A DNA stretch of 24,026 nucleotides. Source: a virus. Shown here piece by piece: positions 20,454 through 24,026 of this stretch. The DNA lies in the IMG/VR virus record IMGVR_UViG_3300028809_000068, positions 1-24,026 of that record, one strand, 5' to 3'. A model generated the notes under the pieces. The model had not been told where the DNA came from. It searched no databases and saw nothing but the letters and a program-made list of their open reading frames with translations. Position numbers and translations under genes: made by a program. Position 1 is the stretch's first letter. Each line of letters opens with the position of its first letter.

Positions 20454-21944
20454 ATGAGCACCATCCCCATTTCGCAAGTAGTGCAGATTTTGCCCGGCGT
20501 TATCGCCGGCGGCGGCCAGGCGTCCAAGCTGTCCGGCATGGTCGTCACGACCGACGACTCGATCCCGCCCGGCGCGCCGAAGAACTTCTTCACGAAGGAA
20601 GACGCCTCCGACTGGTTCGGCCCGAGCGCACCCGAAACGGTGATGGCCAACCAGTACTTCCCGGGCATCGTGAACGCTGGGCAGCTGCCCTTCGTGCTCA
20701 AGTTCGCACGCATCGCCGATGCCGACACGCCCGCCGCTGTCTATGGCGCGCAGCTCGCAGGCATGACCCTCGCGCAGCTGCAGGCCCTGCCCGCCGGCAC
20801 GCTGGTCGTCACGACCGCCGCGCTGCACACCTCGGCCTCGATCAACCTGGCCACCGCTACGAGCTTCGCGAACGCCGCGACCCTCATGCTGGCCGGATTC
20901 ACGACGCCCGACTTCACCATCACCTACGACGCGACGCGCAAGCGCTTCCTCGTCGAAACCACTGCAGTCGGCGACGGCACCACCATCTCGGCAGTGACCG
21001 GCACGCTGGCCACCGGTGTCGGCCTGTCGGCAGCCGCTGGCGGCACGACCGCGCAGGGTGTCGATGCCGACACGCCGGCTACTGCAATGAATCGCATCGT
21101 GCAGCAAGACGCAGACTGGGGCACGTTCTCCACAGTCTACGCTGCTGACATCGACGAGCGCACCGCCTTCGCAGCCTGGAACAGCGGTCAGGGCTACCAG
21201 TTCCTGTACTGGGCCTGGGACACCGAAGCGGCCAGCATCGTCGCGAACAACGATTCGTCGTTCGGCGCGCAAGTCTTCGCGCAGCCCTACCAGGGCACTG
21301 TCCCGGTGTACGGCACGCACGAACTCGTCGGGGCCTTCATGGGCTACGCGGCGTGCATCAACTTCCAAATCCCGAACGGCCGCACCAACCTGGCTTTCCG
21401 CCAGTTCAACGGCGCGCCCTCAGCGACGGTCTCGGACCTGTCCACGGCCAACGCGCTGCTGTCGAACCACTACACCTACCTGGGCGCCTACGCGAACGCG
21501 GCGAACACGTACACCGTGGCCTACAACGGGGCGACCTCGGGCGCGTTCCTGTGGGTCGACACGTACCTCGATCAGATTTACCTCAACCGCGAGCTACAGC
21601 GCGCCTTCTTCGAGGCCCTGATGGCCTACAACTCGGTGCCCTACAACCAGGACGGCTACACGATGCTGTACCGGGCCGGCGTGGACGTGATCGACGCCGC
21701 TCTGATTTCCGGCATCATCCGCGCCGCGGTGCCGCTGTCCAAGAGCCAGCAGCTGCAGGTCGACACGCAGGCCGGGCGCGTCGTCTCCGACGTCGTGCAG
21801 ACTCGGGGCTGGTATCTGCTCATCGACGACGCGGCGAACTTCGCGCAGGTGCGTCAGAACCGCGATTCGCCCCTGGCGTACCTCTGGTACACCGACGGCG
21901 GGTCCATCCAACGTCTCACCGTGCGTTCGATCGCCGTCATCTAA
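20454..21944 (+). CDS. Tail sheath protein (DUF3383 type)
   Basis: A 496-aa contractile sheath subunit. Matching features of the DUF3383 family are an N-terminal VVQILPGVIAGGG and the FFTKEDASDWFGPSAPE segment with a following YFPGI. The middle has FTITYDATRKRFLVET, and YQFLYWAWDTEAASIVAN and QIPNGRTNLAFRQFNG come next. Near the end are LYRAGVDVIDAALISG and the family-like LYTDGG variant YLWYTDGG with IQRLTVRSIAVI. It is preceded by TTGGAG. It proves a contractile tail. Its partner tube gene is 12 nt downstream. It is far from the tape measure and baseplate genes, which lie on the other strand. Confidence 0.9.
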   Translation: MSTIPISQVVQILPGVIAGGGQASKLSGMVVTTDDSIPPGAPKNFFTKEDASDWFGPSAPETVMANQYFPGIVNAGQLPFVLKFARIADADTPAAVYGAQLAGMTLAQLQALPAGTLVVTTAALHTSASINLATATSFANAATLMLAGFTTPDFTITYDATRKRFLVETTAVGDGTTISAVTGTLATGVGLSAAAGGTTAQGVDADTPATAMNRIVQQDADWGTFSTVYAADIDERTAFAAWNSGQGYQFLYWAWDTEAASIVANNDSSFGAQVFAQPYQGTVPVYGTHELVGAFMGYAACINFQIPNGRTNLAFRQFNGAPSATVSDLSTANALLSNHYTYLGAYANAANTYTVAYNGATSGAFLWVDTYLDQIYLNRELQRAFFEALMAYNSVPYNQDGYTMLYRAGVDVIDAALISGIIRAAVPLSKSQQLQVDTQAGRVVSDVVQTRGWYLLIDDAANFAQVRQNRDSPLAYLWYTDGGSIQRLTVRSIAVI

Positions 21945-21956
21945 GGAGCACGCAAC

Positions 21957-22388
21957 ATGCCCGCAACTCTCACGACGGCCAACTCGGTCTTGGCGCTCAC
22001 CACCGAGGCGCTGTTCCCCGCCGCGCAGATTCTCACCGGCTACGCGGCCGACAACATCTTCGAGACCGATGCCGTCGAGAACGGCGAGTACTCGATGGGC
22101 ATCGACGGCCGCCTGTCGGCGGGCTTCGTGTTCAACGAGATCCCGTTCACGCTCACGCTGCAGGCCGACAGCGATGCCCTGAAGCTGTTCGAGCAAATCT
22201 ACGGCTACGAGGTCTCGAACCGCACCAAGCTGATCAACAACCTCACGATCACGCTGCCCGCGCTGCGCCGGCGCTACGACCTGAAGAACGGCTTCATGCG
22301 CAGCTACAAGGCGCCTGCTGGGCAGAAAATCCTGCAGCCTGGCGTCGTGGCCTTCGTGTTCGCGCGTCAGGAAATGTCGAACCTCTGA
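21957..22388 (+). CDS. Putative tail tube protein
   Basis: A 143-aa protein starting at ATG 21957 after AAGGAG, immediately behind the sheath. In contractile-tailed phages the tube gene follows the sheath. Its small beta-barrel-like pattern (FETDAVENGEYSMGIDGRLS, then FTLTLQADSDALKLFEQIY, and TITLPALRRRYDLKNGF) fits the size and composition of DUF3277-like tube proteins that form the inner tube of the tail. I give moderate confidence because my assignment rests mostly on position, size and strand pattern. Confidence 0.65.
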   Translation: MPATLTTANSVLALTTEALFPAAQILTGYAADNIFETDAVENGEYSMGIDGRLSAGFVFNEIPFTLTLQADSDALKLFEQIYGYEVSNRTKLINNLTITLPALRRRYDLKNGFMRSYKAPAGQKILQPGVVAFVFARQEMSNL

Positions 22389-22398
22389 TGGCGTGCAG

Positions 22399-22421
22399 TG
22401 CGCCACGGTGTGGCGCATAAT
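22399..22421 (+). promoter_or_regulatory. Hairpin overlapping a -10-like CATAAT element
   Basis: TGCGCCA (22399-22405) and TGGCGCA (22411-22417) form a perfect 7-bp stem with a 5-nt loop. CATAAT (22416-22421) followed by CTCGC resembles the elements at 8163 and 11456. No good -35 is visible. It could be a promoter, or RNA structure ending the tube transcript, but no T-run follows. Confidence 0.35.
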
Positions 22422-22447
22422 CTCGCACTTTGAGGGAGGTGCGCGAG

Positions 22448-22633
22448 ATGATCTACGATCCCCGCAGCGGGACTTACTTCCAGCCCGATGACGCCACGGC
22501 CGTGCACACCTATGCCGGTCCCGGCGGCGCCGTCAACACCACCACGCTGACCTACAACGGCGGTACGTGGCTGAAGACGTACACCTACACCGGCAACCTG
22601 ATGACCAGCGTGACTGGCTGGGTGAAGCAATGA
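22448..22633 (+). CDS. Small beta-rich phage protein
   Basis: A 61-aa protein from ATG 22448 with GGGAGGT 7 nt upstream, which is why the longer frame from 22430 was not used. It has a Tyr/Thr/Gly-rich strand pattern (YFQPDDATAVHTYAGPGG and WLKTYTYTGNLMTSVTGWV), resembling small repeat motifs of tail-fibre or virion accessory proteins. It overlaps the next start by 4 nt. Function unknown. Confidence 0.6.
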   Translation: MIYDPRSGTYFQPDDATAVHTYAGPGGAVNTTTLTYNGGTWLKTYTYTGNLMTSVTGWVKQ

Positions 22634-23454
22634 GCGGCGTTACCATCCCCTACGGCTATGCCGTCACGGTCGGCGCGGTGCCGGGCGCGTCGCGCGTCGC
22701 GATGCTGGGCAACAACCCCTCGATCGACACGGCCACACAGCCCGAGGACGTCTGGTCCGGCGCCGAGCTCGGCGTGCTCAATGGCATCGATCACAAGTTC
22801 ATCCCGCGCCCGCAGAACGTTGCGGTGTCGATGGAAGTGGTCAGCTCGAGCGCGCTCGACACCGCGGCCGGCGCAGGCGCCCGTACCGTCACCATCGACT
22901 ATCTGGACGCGGCCTATGCTGCGCAGTCGGTCGTGCTGACGCTGAACGGCGTGACGCCCGTTGCGCTGCCGGTGCCTGTGCGGCGCGTGAATGGCCTTCG
23001 CGTCTCGACCTCGGGCACGTTCGGCGGCAACAACGCGGGCAACCTGTCCGTGCGCCTGGCCGGCGGCCTGGGTGCGACCTTCGCCTACGCGCGTTCGGGC
23101 AACGGCCTGGCGCGCTCGTCGCTGTACACCGTGCCCGCTGGGCAGACGTTCGACATCTACAGCATGGTGCTCGGGGTGAACCGCGCGGACACGCAGGACC
23201 GCTGGGCGACCTTCTCGCTGTGCATCCAGAACGCGGTGGGGAACCTGATCAAAGGCATCGAGCTGCCGGCCAGCACGGTCGTCGCCTACCGGCAGGAGAA
23301 CCTGGACGTGCCGAGCGTCATCGTGCCCGCGACTTCGGACGTGTGGTGGCGCTGCGAGGCGGTCAGCCAGAACAGCACGAACGTGACGGGTGCATATGCC
23401 GGCATCGTGCGCACTGGCGCCCCCTTCCTGGGCCGTTTCGGACTGTCGGGATAG
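22630..23454 (+). CDS. Putative virion structural protein of unknown class
   Basis: A 274-aa beta-rich protein with ATG 22630 overlapping the previous stop. It begins VTIPYGYAVTVGAVPGASRV followed by MLGNNPSIDTATQPEDVWSG. That pattern of a short variable start, N-x-x-x-D and E-D-V-W is seen in phage virion proteins from many phages, often labelled structural or head/tail fibre. The second half (LYTVPAGQTFDIYSMVLGV, VVAYRQENLDVPSVIVPATS, WWRCEAVSQNSTNVTGAYAG) looks like a beta-sandwich with a receptor-binding or capsid-decoration type. It has no catalytic motif. It closes this operon before a bidirectional terminator. I infer virion location from sequence pattern and position. Confidence 0.6.
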   Translation: MSGVTIPYGYAVTVGAVPGASRVAMLGNNPSIDTATQPEDVWSGAELGVLNGIDHKFIPRPQNVAVSMEVVSSSALDTAAGAGARTVTIDYLDAAYAAQSVVLTLNGVTPVALPVPVRRVNGLRVSTSGTFGGNNAGNLSVRLAGGLGATFAYARSGNGLARSSLYTVPAGQTFDIYSMVLGVNRADTQDRWATFSLCIQNAVGNLIKGIELPASTVVAYRQENLDVPSVIVPATSDVWWRCEAVSQNSTNVTGAYAGIVRTGAPFLGRFGLSG

Positions 23455-23474
23455 GCAGGTAGCCCAACCATGCA

Positions 23475-23504
23475 AAAGGCCCGCAGAAGCGGGCCTTTCT
23501 CATT
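23475..23504. terminator. Bidirectional intrinsic terminator between convergent genes
   Basis: AAAGGCCCGC (23475-23484) and GCGGGCCTTT (23489-23498) form a perfect 10-bp stem with a 4-nt loop. A T-rich tail (CTCATTT) follows on the plus strand and TTTT (end of stem) follows on the minus strand, so it can end both convergent transcripts. Confidence 0.9.
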
Positions 23505-23823
23505 TGTGCACGCGCTCGCGGCGCAATCGCCGCAGCTGACCCGCGATGTAGCGCCGGCGCAGCATGCTCGACCAGGCAAGGTAGGAGGTCTGCAGGTACT
23601 GGCCGGCCCACGTCGAGCCGGTGTCGTGCCACTCCCGCAGCCGCAAGGCCGTCACGCGGCCCGTGCGCACCGTCCAGCATGCCGCGCGCCAGGTGATGCG
23701 CACCGCGCCAATCGTGCCCTGCAGCAGCGCGTCGAGGCATCGCCAGGCGGCCACGAGCAGGTACACGAGCGACGCGGCCACCATGGGCACCATCAGCAGG
23801 AGCATGAGCGCGATGAGCCACAT
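23500..23823 (-). CDS. Membrane-anchored protein of unknown function
   Basis: A 107-aa protein. I chose ATG 23823 because AAGGAGGG precedes it; the open frame extends further to 24024 without ribosome-binding support. Residues 1-27 are a strongly hydrophobic transmembrane segment (WLIALMLLLMVPMVAASLVY and on). The rest is basic and Trp/Arg-rich, ending with a cluster of arginines (MLRRRYIAGQLRRLRRERV). That would place it in the inner membrane with a basic soluble tail. Candidates include a lysis-related or small phage membrane protein, but no family is recognised. It is downstream of a gene entering from the right edge, 2 nt after that stop. Confidence 0.6.
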   Translation of the reverse strand: MWLIALMLLLMVPMVAASLVYLLVAAWRCLDALLQGTIGAVRITWRAACWTVRTGRVTALRLREWHDTGSTWAGQYLQTSYLAWSSMLRRRYIAGQLRRLRRERVHK

Positions 23824-23825
23824 GA

Positions 23826-24026
23826 TCAGCCCTCCTTGCGGATGGCGCGCCCGAGTTGCTCCGGCGAGAAGCCGAGAGCCGCAGCGCGTTGGTTGAGCTC
23901 GCGTCGCACCAGCATGGCGTGCCGATTGATGATGCCCAGCTCGTGGGCGTTGGCCGGGCGCGCGTCGCCCGCTCGGTCCACGCCGCCAGTGCACACATTG
24001 CGGTCGTTGGCCAAGGAGTACCACGA
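23826..24026 (-). CDS. Unknown protein, C-terminal part (enters from right edge)
   Basis: The frame is open to the window edge: 66 visible codons, with possible start TTG 24014 but no ribosome-binding site, so the true start is probably outside. The sequence contains YSLANDRNVCTGGVDRAGDA and a helical, charged C-terminus (MLVRRELNQRAAALGFSPEQ) that could be a helix-turn-helix-like end. It is not assigned to a family. Its stop is 2 nt before the start of the membrane protein gene. Confidence 0.5.
   Translation of the reverse strand, partial: SWYSLANDRNVCTGGVDRAGDARPANAHELGIINRHAMLVRRELNQRAAALGFSPEQLGRAIRKEG

Noticed and set aside
1-24026. tRNA genes, CRISPR arrays, insertion sequences, integrase or attachment sites.
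   Set aside because: No cloverleaf-like sequence, spaced repeat array, transposase or integrase motif was found on either strand by reading.

Overview
The window is about 24 kb of a contractile-tailed (myovirus-type) bacteriophage genome. It is GC-rich and densely packed, with many 1-, 4- and 11-nt gene overlaps. It holds a near-complete virion set: terminase, portal, Mu F-like protein, protease/scaffold, cement, major capsid, connectors, sheath, tube, tape measure with tail lysozyme, a Dit-like baseplate protein, baseplate plug, gp25-like wedge and tailspike. I see no integrase, lysogeny repressor, tRNA, rRNA or CRISPR array. Base composition suggests a high-GC proteobacterial host, plausibly a Burkholderiales member. 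The splitting of morphogenesis genes over both strands recalls virulent Burkholderia/Xanthomonas myophages of the Bcep781 kind; that affiliation is inference from memory, not a search result.

Layout. On the minus strand, from about 5.95 kb down to the left edge: gp25-like wedge, baseplate plug, an islet of six overlapping small genes, two tail-assembly genes (one probably a chaperone), the Dit-like protein, the tape measure, and the first 23 codons of another gene. A divergent AT-rich region (5947-6208) separates these from the plus strand. Plus-strand order: small and large terminase, portal, Mu F-like protein; a single minus-strand accessory gene; protease with a nested scaffold start, cement, major capsid, terminator; an islet of four small accessory genes; capsid-tail connector genes; tailspike; sheath; tube; two virion-type genes; a bidirectional terminator. 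Two minus-strand genes enter from the right edge.

Regulation visible in the sequence. Two promoter styles alternate. The small accessory islets start at canonical TTGACA promoters (about 69-133 minus, 5184-5247 minus, 11328-11385 minus, 14511-14538 plus). The virion genes are preceded by -10-like elements with poor -35 boxes, of two look-alike kinds: TACACTGG/TACACTAGG (6196 plus, 5959 minus, 3633 minus, 15577 plus) and TANAATCYCG-like (8163, 11456, 20387, 22416). At the divergent terminase and gp25 genes the TACACTGGC element lies exactly 7 nt before the start codon, which predicts leaderless mRNAs. My reading is that host-sigma70 (early-type) accessory islets are embedded in late morphogenesis clusters. 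The AT-rich region between the divergent arms also carries ATGACAC repeats in direct and inverted orientation and is a candidate control or replication/packaging site.
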